Shown: positions 37,196 to 46,169 of the stretch, piece after piece
Layout: each line of letters starts with the position of its first letter
Numbering within the stretch: the first letter of the stretch is position 1
Origin: Bacillus sp. (in: firmicutes)
GTDB lineage: Bacteria > Bacillota > Bacilli > Bacillales > JACDOC01
Assembly: GCA_017656295.1 (NCBI GenBank)
Contig: JACDOC010000015.1
Span: forward strand, 1 to 64,000
Direction: 5' to 3'
Length of the DNA stretch: 64,000 nucleotides
Program-made: the position numbers and the translations under genes
The notes under the pieces: model-generated
What the model was told of the DNA's origin: nothing
What the model saw: the letters and a program-made list of their open reading frames with translations, nothing else
Databases searched by the model: none

Positions 37196-39010
37196 ATGGC
37201 AAACGAAACCAAAGTAAAACAATTACCAAAGCGACATGAAGTCCCTGAAGATTTAACATGGAGACTAGAAGATATTTTTGCAAGCGACGAGGAATGGGAA
37301 AAAGAATATCAGAGTGTGGCTAACGAAATTCAAAAAGCAGAACAATTTAAAGGAACTCTAATCGAAAGTGCGGAGCGGCTACTCGAAGCTCTTCAATATC
37401 AAGATAAGATTTCTGAAAGAACAGGGAAATTGTACGTGTATGCCCATATGCGTTACGATCAAGATACAACGAATACATTCTATCAAGGTTTAGATGACCG
37501 TGCGAAATATTTATATAGCCAACTTTCCAGTGCGTTATCGTTTATGGTTCCTGAAATTTTATCGATCCCGGAAGAACGCTTAAAACAATTTATTGCCCAA
37601 AATGAAGATTTGAAGCTATACGAGCATGCATTAGAAGAAATTACACGCAAGCGGCCACATGTATTATCTGCTGAGCAAGAAGAAATGCTTGCAGAAGCAT
37701 CCCAAGCACTCAATGCATCAAGTCAAACGTTTGGTATGCTCAATAACGCAGATTTGCAATTTCCGACTATTAAGGATGAAAACGGAGAAGAAGTTCAACT
37801 TTCCCACGGACGATTTATTCAGTTTATGCAAAGCGAGGATCGACGGGTTCGTCAAGATGCGTTTAAAGCAATGTATGACACGTACGGCAAGTTTAAAAAT
37901 ACGTTTGCTAGCACGCTAAGCGGGGCAGTGAAAAAAGATAATTTTTATGCGAAAGTGCGCAATTATGAGTCCGCACGTCAAGCTGCTCTTTCAGAAAATA
38001 ACATTCCGGAAAAAGTATATGACAATTTAGTCGAAACCATTAATAAGCATCTTCCGTTATTACACCGGTACATCTCATTACGCAAAAAAGTGCTTGGTGT
38101 CGATGAACTTCATATGTACGATGTGTATACACCGCTTGTGAAAGAATCGAAAATGAAAGTTACATATGAAGAAGCAAAAGAGTATCTGTTGAAGGGACTT
38201 GCCCCATTAGGCGAAGAATATATAAATATCGTAAAAGAAGGATTAGAAAATCGCTGGGTCGATGTAGTTGAAAACGTCGGGAAACGCAGTGGGGCGTATT
38301 CATCCGGAACGTATGGAACGAATCCGTATATTTTAATGAACTGGCAGGACGATATGAATAATCTATTTACGTTAGTTCACGAATTTGGACATAGTGTCCA
38401 TAGCTATTTAACGAGAAAGTATCAACCGTACACGTACGGACATTATTCGATTTTTGTCGCTGAAGTTGCCTCTACTTGTAACGAAAACTTATTAAATGAT
38501 TATTTATTAAAGACTGTAACGAATGAAAAGCACCGCTTATACTTATTAAACCATTATTTAGACGATTTCCGAGCAACCGTCTTCCGTCAAACAATGTTTG
38601 CCGAATTCGAACAATTGATTCATGAGAAAGCGCAACGTGGAGAGGCGTTAACCGCCGAGTTACTGACAAAAGAATATTACGAATTAAATAAAAAATATTT
38701 CGGTCCTGATATGGTCGTTGACGAAGAAATTGGCTTGGAGTGGGCCCGTATTCCACACTTCTATTACAATTTCTACGTTTATCAATACGCGACAGGTTTT
38801 AGTGCCGCAACCGCTCTTAGCAAACAAATTTTAGAAGAAGGTGAGCCAGCTGTTACCCGATATATTGATTTCTTAAAGGCTGGATGCTCTGATTATCCAA
38901 TCGAAGTGTTGAAAAAAGCTGGGGTGGACATGACAACGTCCCAACCGATTGAGGAAGCATGTCAAGTATTTGAGCAACGGCTAAATGAATTAGAAAGCTT
39001 GTTATCTTAA
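37196..39010 (+). CDS. pepF: Oligoendopeptidase F
   Basis: This 604-residue M3B metallopeptidase has HEFGH (LVHEFGHSVHSY, about residue 397) with a downstream Glu ligand in the EVASTCNE segment. It cleaves oligopeptides in the cytoplasm, which fits the two peptide importers nearby. In B. subtilis excess PepF reduces sporulation by cutting signalling peptides. ATG 37196 follows GGAGGG by 6 bases. Confidence 0.95.
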   Translation: MANETKVKQLPKRHEVPEDLTWRLEDIFASDEEWEKEYQSVANEIQKAEQFKGTLIESAERLLEALQYQDKISERTGKLYVYAHMRYDQDTTNTFYQGLDDRAKYLYSQLSSALSFMVPEILSIPEERLKQFIAQNEDLKLYEHALEEITRKRPHVLSAEQEEMLAEASQALNASSQTFGMLNNADLQFPTIKDENGEEVQLSHGRFIQFMQSEDRRVRQDAFKAMYDTYGKFKNTFASTLSGAVKKDNFYAKVRNYESARQAALSENNIPEKVYDNLVETINKHLPLLHRYISLRKKVLGVDELHMYDVYTPLVKESKMKVTYEEAKEYLLKGLAPLGEEYINIVKEGLENRWVDVVENVGKRSGAYSSGTYGTNPYILMNWQDDMNNLFTLVHEFGHSVHSYLTRKYQPYTYGHYSIFVAEVASTCNENLLNDYLLKTVTNEKHRLYLLNHYLDDFRATVFRQTMFAEFEQLIHEKAQRGEALTAELLTKEYYELNKKYFGPDMVVDEEIGLEWARIPHFYYNFYVYQYATGFSAATALSKQILEEGEPAVTRYIDFLKAGCSDYPIEVLKKAGVDMTTSQPIEEACQVFEQRLNELESLLS

Positions 39011-39029
39011 ATGAAATGATACTAACGTG

Positions 39030-39068
39030 AAAAAGGAGAACACGAAGGTATAAGTGTTCTCCTTTTTT
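39030..39068. terminator. Terminator between pepF and yizD
   Basis: AAAAAGGAGAACAC pairs with GTGTTCTCCTTTTT, between convergent genes. Confidence 0.9.
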
Positions 39069-39243
39069 AACGAAATCCTCTAAACCGTTTCCGCTCATTT
39101 AAATAATAGAAAAATAGTAAAAATGAAAGAAGCAATAGTGGTGAAGTGAGATAAATAGGAATTAAATTTAATAAGCCGAGGATGTGTAATCCAAATGAAA
39201 AAACGATCAATAAGATCATGAAACTAAGCATGATTTTTTTCAT
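39067..39243 (-). CDS. yizD: Small membrane protein YizD-like
   Basis: A 58-residue frame starts at ATG 39243 with GGAGGACC 6 bases upstream, and stops at TAA 39069-39067. It is MKKIMLSFMILLIVFSFG..., with two hydrophobic segments (about 3-29 and 33-47) and a basic tail NERKRFRGFR. In B. subtilis yizD lies between pepF and the RoxS RNA, as here, which is the main support for the name. Confidence 0.75.
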   Translation of the reverse strand: MKKIMLSFMILLIVFSFGLHILGLLNLIPIYLTSPLLLLSFLLFFYYLNERKRFRGFR

Positions 39244-39310
39244 GAAAACGGTCCTCCATTAGGATGTTAGGAGTATTAATATATGTGTCGAAAATAAAAA
39301 TATGACAATA

Positions 39311-39328
39311 TTGTGAAATAAAAAACAA
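39311..39328 (+). promoter_or_regulatory. Possible Rex operator upstream of roxS
   Basis: A perfect Rex half-site TTGTGAA (39311-39317) is followed after 4 bases by AAAACAA, which matches the second half TTCACAA at 4 of 7. It ends 5 bases before the -35. B. subtilis roxS is known to respond to Rex and ResD. Confidence 0.4.
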
Positions 39329-39332
39329 AGTG

Positions 39333-39362
39333 TTGCAAAAATTTGTCGAGATATGTTATATT
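39333..39362 (+). promoter_or_regulatory. SigA promoter of roxS
   Basis: TTGCAA (39333-39338), 18-base spacer, TATATT (39357-39362). Transcription likely starts near 39369-39371. Confidence 0.75.
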
Positions 39363-39368
39363 TTATTC

Positions 39369-39485
39369 GTGAGGTTGATCACAAGCAAACATATACCCCT
39401 TTGTTTGACCGTGAAAAATTTCTCCCATCCCCTTTGTTCGTAGAAAGAAACACCCTAGCCTTAATGGCTAGGGTGTTTCTATTTA
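39369..39485 (+). ncRNA. roxS: RoxS (RsaE) small regulatory RNA
   Basis: The roughly 115-base transcript has two copies of CCCCTTTGTT (39396-39405 and 39429-39438), the C-rich seed regions of RoxS/RsaE that base-pair with mRNA ribosome-binding sites. It also has the conserved TTTCTCCCATCCCC, and ends in a 15-bp perfect hairpin (39446-39480). It lies between pepF-yizD and yjbH, the same place as in B. subtilis and Staphylococcus aureus. RoxS tunes NADH-producing metabolism in response to redox state and NO. Confidence 0.93.
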
Positions 39486-39494
39486 TTATTTTCA
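39446..39494 (+). terminator. roxS terminator (also usable by yjbH)
   Basis: AGAAACACCCTAGCC pairs perfectly with GGCTAGGGTGTTTCT, followed by T-rich sequence. It also lies downstream of yjbH on the - strand. Confidence 0.85.
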
Positions 39495-39512
39495 TATCAT
39501 TTTTTTCGAATA

Positions 39513-40379
39513 CTAGTACTCGTTTTGTTTGTCCCCATTATAACGCCAAAATGTGCCGTACTTCGCAGGTATTCGTTCGACTTTATTCTGAAGGACCCAT
39601 TTTTTCATTTCTCGTTCGGCCTCTGCCATGGAAAGATCGTAGACGACTGAAATTTCTTTTGTTGCAACAAGTTTAAAGTGTTGTAAAAACATTTCCAACG
39701 GTGGTTTTGGTAGTGGTTCTAGCTTTTTCCCTAACATTTCCTCTAATATCGTGACGTATATATCATACGGATAAATGCCTGAAATTTTTAAACCCTCATC
39801 CTCAATGTTTTCATTAAAAAAGACGAGTGTTGGAATTTCGTCTACTTCCATTTCCGAGGTGATTTTTAAGTCACATTGAAAGGCTTTGGCTGCACTTTCT
39901 GAATGAAGGTCCTTTTTAAATTCCGTAACATCCAGACCAGCTTTTGTTGCCACTTCCACTAAAATATTGATATCAGAAATGTTTTGCTTACCTAAAAAGA
40001 CATATTCTTGAAGAATACGTTGAAATTTCAATCCATACTTACGTCCTTGCAGCTCTGCTGCCTTAATTGCAATGGACGCAATAAACGGTGACTCAATTGG
40101 ATTTTCCAACCATAAGCTTCCATCACAGGACATTCCGGAGCGGCTAGCCGTTCGTTCCCAAATTTCAGCGATATTTTCATGATGCTTGCGAGCTGTTATG
40201 TTCAACCTTGCTAAATTTCCGCTCAACACGTGTTTTAGGCGAAAGTATTGTCCATATTCAATATGGAGTTTTTTAATGTATGGTTCCAATGCCCAACATT
40301 CCGGGCAAAGAGGATCTATAAAGAAATAAATCTCGATTGGCTTGTTATCAGAATTTGTACAAAAAGTCAAATGGCTCAA
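39513..40379 (-). CDS. yjbH: ClpXP adaptor YjbH (SpxH)
   Basis: This 288-residue DsbA-like thioredoxin-fold protein has CPECW (about residue 26, [15 protein letters not shown]). YjbH binds Spx and delivers it to ClpXP; in B. subtilis it also forms stress-sensitive aggregates. The N-terminus has no signal peptide, so it is cytoplasmic. Its start overlaps yjbI by 4 bases (ATGA). The target Spx is encoded 7 kb away. Confidence 0.92.
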   Translation of the reverse strand: MSHLTFCTNSDNKPIEIYFFIDPLCPECWALEPYIKKLHIEYGQYFRLKHVLSGNLARLNITARKHHENIAEIWERTASRSGMSCDGSLWLENPIESPFIASIAIKAAELQGRKYGLKFQRILQEYVFLGKQNISDINILVEVATKAGLDVTEFKKDLHSESAAKAFQCDLKITSEMEVDEIPTLVFFNENIEDEGLKISGIYPYDIYVTILEEMLGKKLEPLPKPPLEMFLQHFKLVATKEISVVYDLSMAEAEREMKKWVLQNKVERIPAKYGTFWRYNGDKQNEY

Positions 40380-40774
40380 TGTGACTCACCTTCATGTTCA
40401 GGTTGATTCACCATATGATGAGCGGTTAATGTAAACCGTTGCATTAAATACTCCTTTAATGGACCCGAAATTTCCACTTCGTCTAACGCCTCATTCATGC
40501 AAGCTAGCCAGGCATTCGCACGTTTTGGCGTAATTGGGAAAGGTAAATGGCGCGCCCGAAGCATCGGATGACCATATCGCTCAGAATAAATCGGCGGTCC
40601 ACCTAAAAATTGGGTTAAAAACAATTTTTGTTTTTGGGCTGTATTCGTTAAGTCGTCCGGGAAAATAGGCGATAAGTCCGGATGAGCTTTGACTCGACGA
40701 TAGAAGGCATCAACGAGCATCGAGAGTTTTTGTTCACCGATTAACTGATACGGCGTGTCTATTTTCTCGACCAT
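40376..40774 (-). CDS. yjbI: Group II truncated haemoglobin YjbI
   Basis: This 132-residue two-over-two globin has a proximal His in [11 protein letters not shown] (about residue 73), Phe and Tyr in the distal pocket region, and Trp near the G helix (ANAWLACM). It binds oxygen or NO and may protect YjbH or Spx. It is in an operon with yjbH, coupled by the ATGA overlap. Confidence 0.93.
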   Translation of the reverse strand: MVEKIDTPYQLIGEQKLSMLVDAFYRRVKAHPDLSPIFPDDLTNTAQKQKLFLTQFLGGPPIYSERYGHPMLRARHLPFPITPKRANAWLACMNEALDEVEISGPLKEYLMQRFTLTAHHMVNQPEHEGESH

Positions 40775-40893
40775 TTAAAAAACTCCTTTTAGTCAATTTT
40801 GTATGTCCTATTTTAGCAATGCCCATTTTATATCTCAAACATAATGCTTAATTGAGGGGCAACTCCCATTATACTGAGACAACATGAAAAAGA

Positions 40894-40929
40894 AAAACGT
40901 CAATTTAAGACACGCTTAAATTGACGTTT
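40894..40929 (-). terminator. yjbJ terminator
   Basis: AAACGTCAATTTAAG pairs with CTTAAATTGACGTTT. On the - strand TTTTTCTTTTT follows. Confidence 0.88.
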
Positions 40930-40934
40930 CATCT

Positions 40935-41516
40935 CTAGGCTAAAAATGCTTCTTTTACTTTTTGCACATATGCGATCGTTTCTTTAAATGGAGGAATTCC
41001 TCCATGTTTTTTCACATTTCCAGGACCAGCGTTGTATGCCGCTAATGCTAAATCTATATCTCCATTAAATTGGTCTAATAGCTGACGTAAGTATTTTGTA
41101 CCAGCCATTATATTTTGTTCAGGATCAAAGATGTTGGTTACTCCGAGCGCTTTAGCGGTAGACGGCATGAGCTGCATGTATCCAGATGCCCCCGCACGGC
41201 TTACGGCCATTGGATTAAAATTCGATTCATGTTGAATAATGGCCTTTATTAATTTTTTAGGTACATTATACGTTTGGGCAGCTTTTTGAATCAGCGTTTC
41301 GACATTTTTATGTAAAATGATCCAATTATTAGTCGGCATGACAGGAAGCGGTCTCTTCCTTTTTGTCATTGCCGAAGTGGTTGGTTCATCATTTTTTAGC
41401 CATTCTGCAAAGACGGAAGCAAAGCTGTCCGTTGCATAACTGTTTTCGATTGGAGCGGACCGAAAGCTACGTATCGCTTGAATTTGTAGAAGAGCTTGAA
41501 GCTGTTGAATATTCAT
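40935..41516 (-). CDS. yjbJ: Lytic transglycosylase, SLT domain (YjbJ)
   Basis: This 193-residue protein has a C-terminal lysozyme-like SLT domain: catalytic Glu in IIQHESNFNPMAVSRAGASGYMQLMP and later AALAAYNAGPGNV/ALAAYNAGPGN. No signal peptide is seen in the N-terminal 80 residues, as for B. subtilis YjbJ. It cleaves peptidoglycan glycan strands if it reaches the wall. It follows yjbK by 3 bases. Confidence 0.88.
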   Translation of the reverse strand: MNIQQLQALLQIQAIRSFRSAPIENSYATDSFASVFAEWLKNDEPTTSAMTKRKRPLPVMPTNNWIILHKNVETLIQKAAQTYNVPKKLIKAIIQHESNFNPMAVSRAGASGYMQLMPSTAKALGVTNIFDPEQNIMAGTKYLRQLLDQFNGDIDLALAAYNAGPGNVKKHGGIPPFKETIAYVQKVKEAFLA

Positions 41517-41519
41517 CGT

Positions 41520-42128
41520 CTACTTCCTTTCCTCGGTTCGGTCAGCTTGAAGCTGACGATATTTCTCCTCGTAGAATCGTCTTACTTTGTTTTTCGTTGG
41601 ACGAGTAGGAATCGCCAATTGTTGCAGTAATTTGTCAAAAGCTTGTTTTCCGCTTACAGGATCTGTCACTTCGTATTCTATCTCAAAATCTTCCTTCGAT
41701 AAATAGTAGCTATGGTCTAGGACAAGTAGCCCGTTTTTATATGTAAGCTCCGCTCGATCTGTACTTAACGTTCCAAAATACTTGATCGTAGATAAGGATA
41801 TGTTCATTTTTTCTAATTCATGCGCAACTTCTCCAGCCATAAATTTTCCTTCAGTAAGCATTGCTTCAGCTGCATCTTTTGTCAGCGGTTCATTAGTTTC
41901 TAAAAGTCCATTTGGATGCGGCTGTTTTAACGTCCATTCAAATGCTCCGTTTTTTTCGCGAATACGTAAAGCAGCCCCTTTTTCTTTCAAGGCAAATGAA
42001 GGGGTGTCAAAATAATGATTATGCTGAGTGATAAAAGCAGAGGGAGGAACTTGAAAAAAATCAACGAGTCGATCAAACTCCACTTTTGTTAGCATATTTT
42101 TAAATTCGATTTCTACTTCTTTCGTCAA
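41520..42128 (-). CDS. yjbK: CYTH-domain phosphohydrolase YjbK
   Basis: This 202-residue CYTH (triphosphate tunnel) protein begins TKEVEIEFKNML, the ExExK metal and phosphate motif. Further charged pairs (LRIREKNG, WTLKQP, ELTYKNG, FEIEYEVTD) line the tunnel. The substrate is likely a tri- or polyphosphate; adenylate cyclase activity is not implied. TTG 42128 is chosen because AAAGGA lies 9 bases upstream and it gives the family N-terminus. Confidence 0.85.
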   Translation of the reverse strand: MTKEVEIEFKNMLTKVEFDRLVDFFQVPPSAFITQHNHYFDTPSFALKEKGAALRIREKNGAFEWTLKQPHPNGLLETNEPLTKDAAEAMLTEGKFMAGEVAHELEKMNISLSTIKYFGTLSTDRAELTYKNGLLVLDHSYYLSKEDFEIEYEVTDPVSGKQAFDKLLQQLAIPTRPTKNKVRRFYEEKYRQLQADRTEERK

Positions 42129-42257
42129 CGCGATTCGTCCTTTCTCTATTCTTCTAGCTTTATTATCTATTTTGAAAAAGAAAACATCAATATTTAGAAG
42201 AATAAAGGGGGAGTATGTTAAAATAAATAAGGATATGAAAGTGGAAGGGGTATTTTC

Positions 42258-42632
42258 ATGAGAAAAAAGGTACATATTCAAACAGCAACCATTGAAAACT
42301 CAACATTAACATTACAACCAACAGAACCGGTCTCATTGAATGATATGGTGCCTTCTGGACAAATGATTGTTGATTCGGACGAATTAGCGTTCGTTTATTT
42401 AGTAAAGGAGCAAAATGAGTATACATATATTTATTTACACGAAACGATTTGGTCTCAGCTCAAAGAAGCGATGGAACAACAGCTTCAAGTCAAAATCGTA
42501 AGTAATCACGAAGAAATCGTGCTTGAAAATGCGGTTGAAGAATTACAGTACTTAGTGGCCAATATCGAAGGAAACGGCAACTATGGGGAAAAAATGGTCG
42601 AAAAAGTAGAACATATTTTTCTTGGAAAATAG
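42258..42632 (+). CDS. yjbL: UPF0738 protein YjbL
   Basis: This 124-residue protein, mixed alpha/beta and acidic, contains MIVDSDELAFVYLVKEQNEYTYIYL, typical of UPF0738. The function is unknown. It starts divergently from yjbK and is followed within 23 bases by relQ. Confidence 0.85.
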   Translation: MRKKVHIQTATIENSTLTLQPTEPVSLNDMVPSGQMIVDSDELAFVYLVKEQNEYTYIYLHETIWSQLKEAMEQQLQVKIVSNHEEIVLENAVEELQYLVANIEGNGNYGEKMVEKVEHIFLGK

Positions 42633-42655
42633 GGGATTTGTTGAGGTGGTCATCG

Positions 42656-43306
42656 GTGAAACATTGGGATTTATTTTTGGCACCGTATAAACAAGCGGTT
42701 GAAGAATTAAAAGTAAAGTTAAAAGGAATGCGTGCCCAATTCGAATTAAATAACGTCCATTCGCCGATCGAGTTTGTGACTGGAAGAGTCAAACCGATTG
42801 CGAGTATTTTAGATAAAGCGAATCAAAAAGGAATTCCGTTAGATAAATTAGAAACGGAAATGCAAGATATTGCTGGGCTACGAATGATGTGTCAATTTGT
42901 TGATGATATTAAAAAAGTTGTAGAATTGCTTCGAATGCGAAATGATTTCCGTATAGTGGAAGAGCGCGATTACATTTCTCATAAAAAGCCGAGCGGATAT
43001 CGTTCGTATCATGTCGTCATTGAATATCCTGTGCAGACGATTTATGGGGAGAAAAAAATTTTGGCGGAAATTCAAATTCGTACGCTAGCAATGAATTTCT
43101 GGGCGACGATAGAACATTCGTTAAATTATAAATATAAAGGTCAATTCCCAGAAGAAATTAAAACGAGATTGCAACGAGCTGCGGAAGCCGCATTCCTATT
43201 GGACGAAGAAATGTCGCAAATTCGGGAAGAAATTCAAGAGGCACAAGCATTTTTTACAAAGAAAAAAGAAAAAAATGAACAAGACAAATTAAAAAGTAAC
43301 GATTAA
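42656..43306 (+). CDS. relQ: Small alarmone synthetase RelQ/SAS1 (YjbM)
   Basis: This 216-residue RelA/SpoT synthetase domain lacks a hydrolase. Conserved stretches are SPIEFVTGRVKPIASILDKA (pyrophosphate donor site), MQDIAGLRMMCQFVDDI, KPSGYRSYHVVIEYPVQT and EIQIRTLAMNFWATIEHSLNYK (positions given by frame). It makes (p)ppGpp and pppGpp. GTG 42656 follows GAGGTGG by 6 bases. A run of Lys and Glu ends the protein. Confidence 0.93.
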   Translation: MKHWDLFLAPYKQAVEELKVKLKGMRAQFELNNVHSPIEFVTGRVKPIASILDKANQKGIPLDKLETEMQDIAGLRMMCQFVDDIKKVVELLRMRNDFRIVEERDYISHKKPSGYRSYHVVIEYPVQTIYGEKKILAEIQIRTLAMNFWATIEHSLNYKYKGQFPEEIKTRLQRAAEAAFLLDEEMSQIREEIQEAQAFFTKKKEKNEQDKLKSND

Positions 43307-43340
43307 TCTTCTAGCAATCTAATGAAAAGGGTGGCGTACG

Positions 43341-44138
43341 ATGAGATTTTCCATCACATCCAAAGGAGACTCTAAATCGAATACGTTGATGCATAAAATG
43401 CGAACGTATCTCCAAGATTTTGATTTAATTTATGATGAAGATCAACCAGATATTGTGATTTCTGTAGGTGGAGACGGAACACTTTTATATGCGTTTCACC
43501 GGTATAGCTCCCGCTTAGATAAAACTGCTTTCGTTGGGGTGCATACCGGCCATTTAGGCTTTTATGCAGATTGGGTGCCTGAAGAAATCGAAAAACTAGT
43601 CATTGCGATTGCGAAAACCCCGTATCAAATCATTGAATATCCGTTACTAGAAGTGATCATTAGATACCAACATGGGGGGAAAGAATCGCGGTATTTAGCA
43701 TTAAACGAGTCGACAGTCAAAAGTGTCGAAGGAACCCTAGTGATGGACGTAGAAATTCGTGGGCAACACTTTGAGCGATTCCGCGGAGACGGACTGTGTA
43801 TATCTACCCCATCAGGAAGTACGGCCTACAATAAAGCGCTCGGGGGAGCGATTATACACCCATCATTACAAGCCATTCAAATTGCTGAAATGGCTTCCAT
43901 TAATAATAAAGTGTTCCGTACAATAGGTTCACCGCTTATATTACCTGCCCATCATACGTGTATGTTAAAACCGGTCTATGGTCCGGATTTTCTCATTACG
44001 ATTGACCATTTGACGTTATTACATAAAGATGTGAAATCAATTCAGTTTCGGGTCGCTGATGAAAAAATCCGGTTTGCCAGATTTCGACCGTTCCCTTTTT
44101 GGAAACGAGTGCACGATTCCTTCATAGCGGATGAATAA
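43341..44138 (+). CDS. nadK: NAD kinase
   Basis: This 265-residue enzyme has GGDGT ([13 protein letters not shown], about residue 45), the NE/D motif ALNEST, and [14 protein letters not shown]. It phosphorylates NAD to NADP. It follows relQ by 34 bases and precedes the pseudouridine synthase. In B. subtilis (ppnKA/nadF) the order is the same. Confidence 0.95.
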   Translation: MRFSITSKGDSKSNTLMHKMRTYLQDFDLIYDEDQPDIVISVGGDGTLLYAFHRYSSRLDKTAFVGVHTGHLGFYADWVPEEIEKLVIAIAKTPYQIIEYPLLEVIIRYQHGGKESRYLALNESTVKSVEGTLVMDVEIRGQHFERFRGDGLCISTPSGSTAYNKALGGAIIHPSLQAIQIAEMASINNKVFRTIGSPLILPAHHTCMLKPVYGPDFLITIDHLTLLHKDVKSIQFRVADEKIRFARFRPFPFWKRVHDSFIADE

Positions 44139-44159
44139 TAACATGAAAGGTCGTTGTCA

Positions 44160-45050
44160 ATGAGTCCTTTTACTTTATCGTGGGTCATACGTAAGAATGA
44201 ACAAAATCAATTGATACGGGATTTTTTACTACAACACCATATTTCCAAAACCACTCTAACTGCCATTAAATTTAAAGGTGGAAAGATTACAGTCAACGGT
44301 ATCGAACAAAATGTTCGCTACCGATTGCAAGAAGGGGATCAATTAACGGTGACCTTTCCCCATGAGCAAACGACGGTCAAGGGGGAGGACATTCCCCTCC
44401 AAATTTGTTATGAAGATCGGGATGTGCTGGTAATCAATAAGCCTCCGCACATGAATACCATCCCTTCCCGGGAGCATCCTTCAGGGAGTTTAGCTAATGC
44501 AATTATAGGTTACTATGAAAAAATAGGATACGAAGCAACGGTCCATGTCGTGACGCGACTTGACCGGGATACGTCGGGGTTAGTGTTAGTGGCAAAACAT
44601 CGATATGTTCATCATTTATTCAGTCAATTGCAGCAAAAAGGAAACGTAAAACGGACTTATCAAGCATTTGTCGAAGGAACGTTGAAAACGAAAAAAGGAA
44701 CGATTGAAGCACCGATTGGAAGAAAAGACACCAGTATCATTGAACGAGAAGTACGAGAAGATGGGCAATATGCATGCACACATTACGAAGTCATTGCGGA
44801 AAAAAGAACCGCCTCTCATGTTCAACTTCGGTTAGAAACAGGGAGAACGCACCAAATTCGGGTACACATGTCTTATCTTGGACACCCATTGCTAGGAGAT
44901 GAATTATACGGAGGTTCTCGGAAATATATTCATCGACAAGCACTCCATTGTAGTGAGTTGTCTTTTTATCACCCGTTAAAAGAAGACATTCTTTCGTTTC
45001 GCGCTCCCATTCCGGAAGACATGCTTACAGCGTGGAAGGAATGTGAATAA
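44160..45050 (+). CDS. yjbO: RluA/RluD-family pseudouridine synthase (YjbO)
   Basis: This 296-residue protein has an N-terminal S4-like RNA-binding region (ISKTTLTAIKFKGGKITVNG), then the catalytic VTRLDRDTSGLVLVAK with the active-site Asp in RLDRDTSG. GRTHQIRVH follows toward the C-terminus. It isomerises uridine in rRNA or tRNA, with the exact site unknown. ATG 44160 has better SD spacing than TTG 44154. Confidence 0.9.
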   Translation: MSPFTLSWVIRKNEQNQLIRDFLLQHHISKTTLTAIKFKGGKITVNGIEQNVRYRLQEGDQLTVTFPHEQTTVKGEDIPLQICYEDRDVLVINKPPHMNTIPSREHPSGSLANAIIGYYEKIGYEATVHVVTRLDRDTSGLVLVAKHRYVHHLFSQLQQKGNVKRTYQAFVEGTLKTKKGTIEAPIGRKDTSIIEREVREDGQYACTHYEVIAEKRTASHVQLRLETGRTHQIRVHMSYLGHPLLGDELYGGSRKYIHRQALHCSELSFYHPLKEDILSFRAPIPEDMLTAWKECE

Positions 45051-45082
45051 GGACGAGCCAAATGAACGGTTCGTCCTTTTTT
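45048..45082. terminator. Terminator between yjbO and prpE
   Basis: AAGGACGA..GG(T)TCGTCCTT hairpin with flanking A and T runs, between convergent genes. Confidence 0.8.
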
Positions 45083-45104
45083 GTTATCCGATTGGTTTAA
45101 ATTT

Positions 45105-45821
45105 TTATGGAACATACGGCATAGAAGAAAGGACGCTTACGGTTTCTAACTCAGGATAACGTAAAGCGGTGAGTTTCCCACCAAATACACAGCCTGTATC
45201 AATGTTGACCGTTCGATTCACCCATCGAGGTTCTTTCACGGGTGTATGACCATACACAATAAGTGCCTTTCCATGATACGATTGAGCCCAATCTCTCCGG
45301 ATGGGCGTTCCATCAGGATGCGTTTCCCCTGTAATATCACCGTATAAGACAAACGTTTGTATTCGCTTATTTGTTCGACCGATATCTTTTTCTTTTATTC
45401 CTGCGTGAGCGATGACCAGTTTATGATCATCTAGTACATGATAAAGGGGAGATTGTTCGTACAGCTCCATATATTTTTTTTTGATTTCCTTTTGTTTTTC
45501 AGGCGGTAGGGCGGTAAATTCAGCGACGGTCGTTTCTAACCCATGTGTAATTTGGACATTCCTTCCTAAAAAATACCGATAAAGCTTGTTGCAATGATTT
45601 CCAGGAGCATAGAAGGCGAGGTTGTTTTTCCAAAGCTTGTACACCGTTTTTACCACTTTTAATGAGTGGGGGCCACGATCCGTTAAATCGCCTACAAATG
45701 CTAATTTTCTCCCAAAAGGATGAATCGGATATCCGCTTTGCCAATCGTAACCGAGCATTTTTGTCAGTTCGTAAAATTCATCCCAACAACCGTGGATATC
45801 TCCAATAATATCGACTTTCAT
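45105..45821 (-). CDS. prpE: Metallophosphoesterase PrpE
   Basis: This 238-residue calcineurin-type phosphatase has [20 protein letters not shown] and the C-terminal VYGHTPV, the full metal set. It corresponds to B. subtilis PrpE (diadenosine tetraphosphatase or protein phosphatase), which affects spore germination. It is opposite to yjbO and the antiporter. Confidence 0.9.
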   Translation of the reverse strand: MKVDIIGDIHGCWDEFYELTKMLGYDWQSGYPIHPFGRKLAFVGDLTDRGPHSLKVVKTVYKLWKNNLAFYAPGNHCNKLYRYFLGRNVQITHGLETTVAEFTALPPEKQKEIKKKYMELYEQSPLYHVLDDHKLVIAHAGIKEKDIGRTNKRIQTFVLYGDITGETHPDGTPIRRDWAQSYHGKALIVYGHTPVKEPRWVNRTVNIDTGCVFGGKLTALRYPELETVSVLSSMPYVP

Positions 45822-46018
45822 GGTGTCCTCCTAAAAAGTTTTGTTAAATTCATCTATTTTTCTTGCGTTTTCTTTCTTTTTCCTTTAAAAAGGTAAATAA
45901 AGTGTCAAAGTCAAAGGTAGAATTTTATATAAGGACAGTAGGTGGAGATTTGTTAGTATATAAAGGTCTTCCATTTTAAGTATAGCCTTTTTGGTGTAGG
46001 AAAACGGAATAAAAAGTA

Positions 46019-46047
46019 TTATGTTTTTTATAAAAAGATGGTATAAT
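46019..46047 (+). promoter_or_regulatory. Candidate SigA promoter of yjbQ
   Basis: TTATGT (46019-46024), 17-base spacer, TATAAT (46042-46047). It lies in the 348-base gap 45822-46169, where I find no gene. Confidence 0.5.
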
Positions 46048-46169
46048 CGACAGAAGTTCTTTGGCAATCCCCATCGAACATAATGATGTGAGAGGACGAA
46101 TCAGCATATAGTAATACAAATCGTTTGTCAAAAAAGTATGGGAAAAGAAGTAGGGAAAGGAGAATGGGG

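Noticed and set aside
39353-39676. Open frame on the + strand across roxS and the 3' end of yjbH
   Set aside because: It overlaps the RoxS RNA, its terminator and the coding strand of yjbH; it has no ribosome-binding site and no family resemblance.
42129-42281. Upstream extension of yjbK
   Set aside because: It has no ribosome-binding site, adds a low-complexity hydrophobic stretch absent from CYTH proteins and overlaps the divergent yjbL start.
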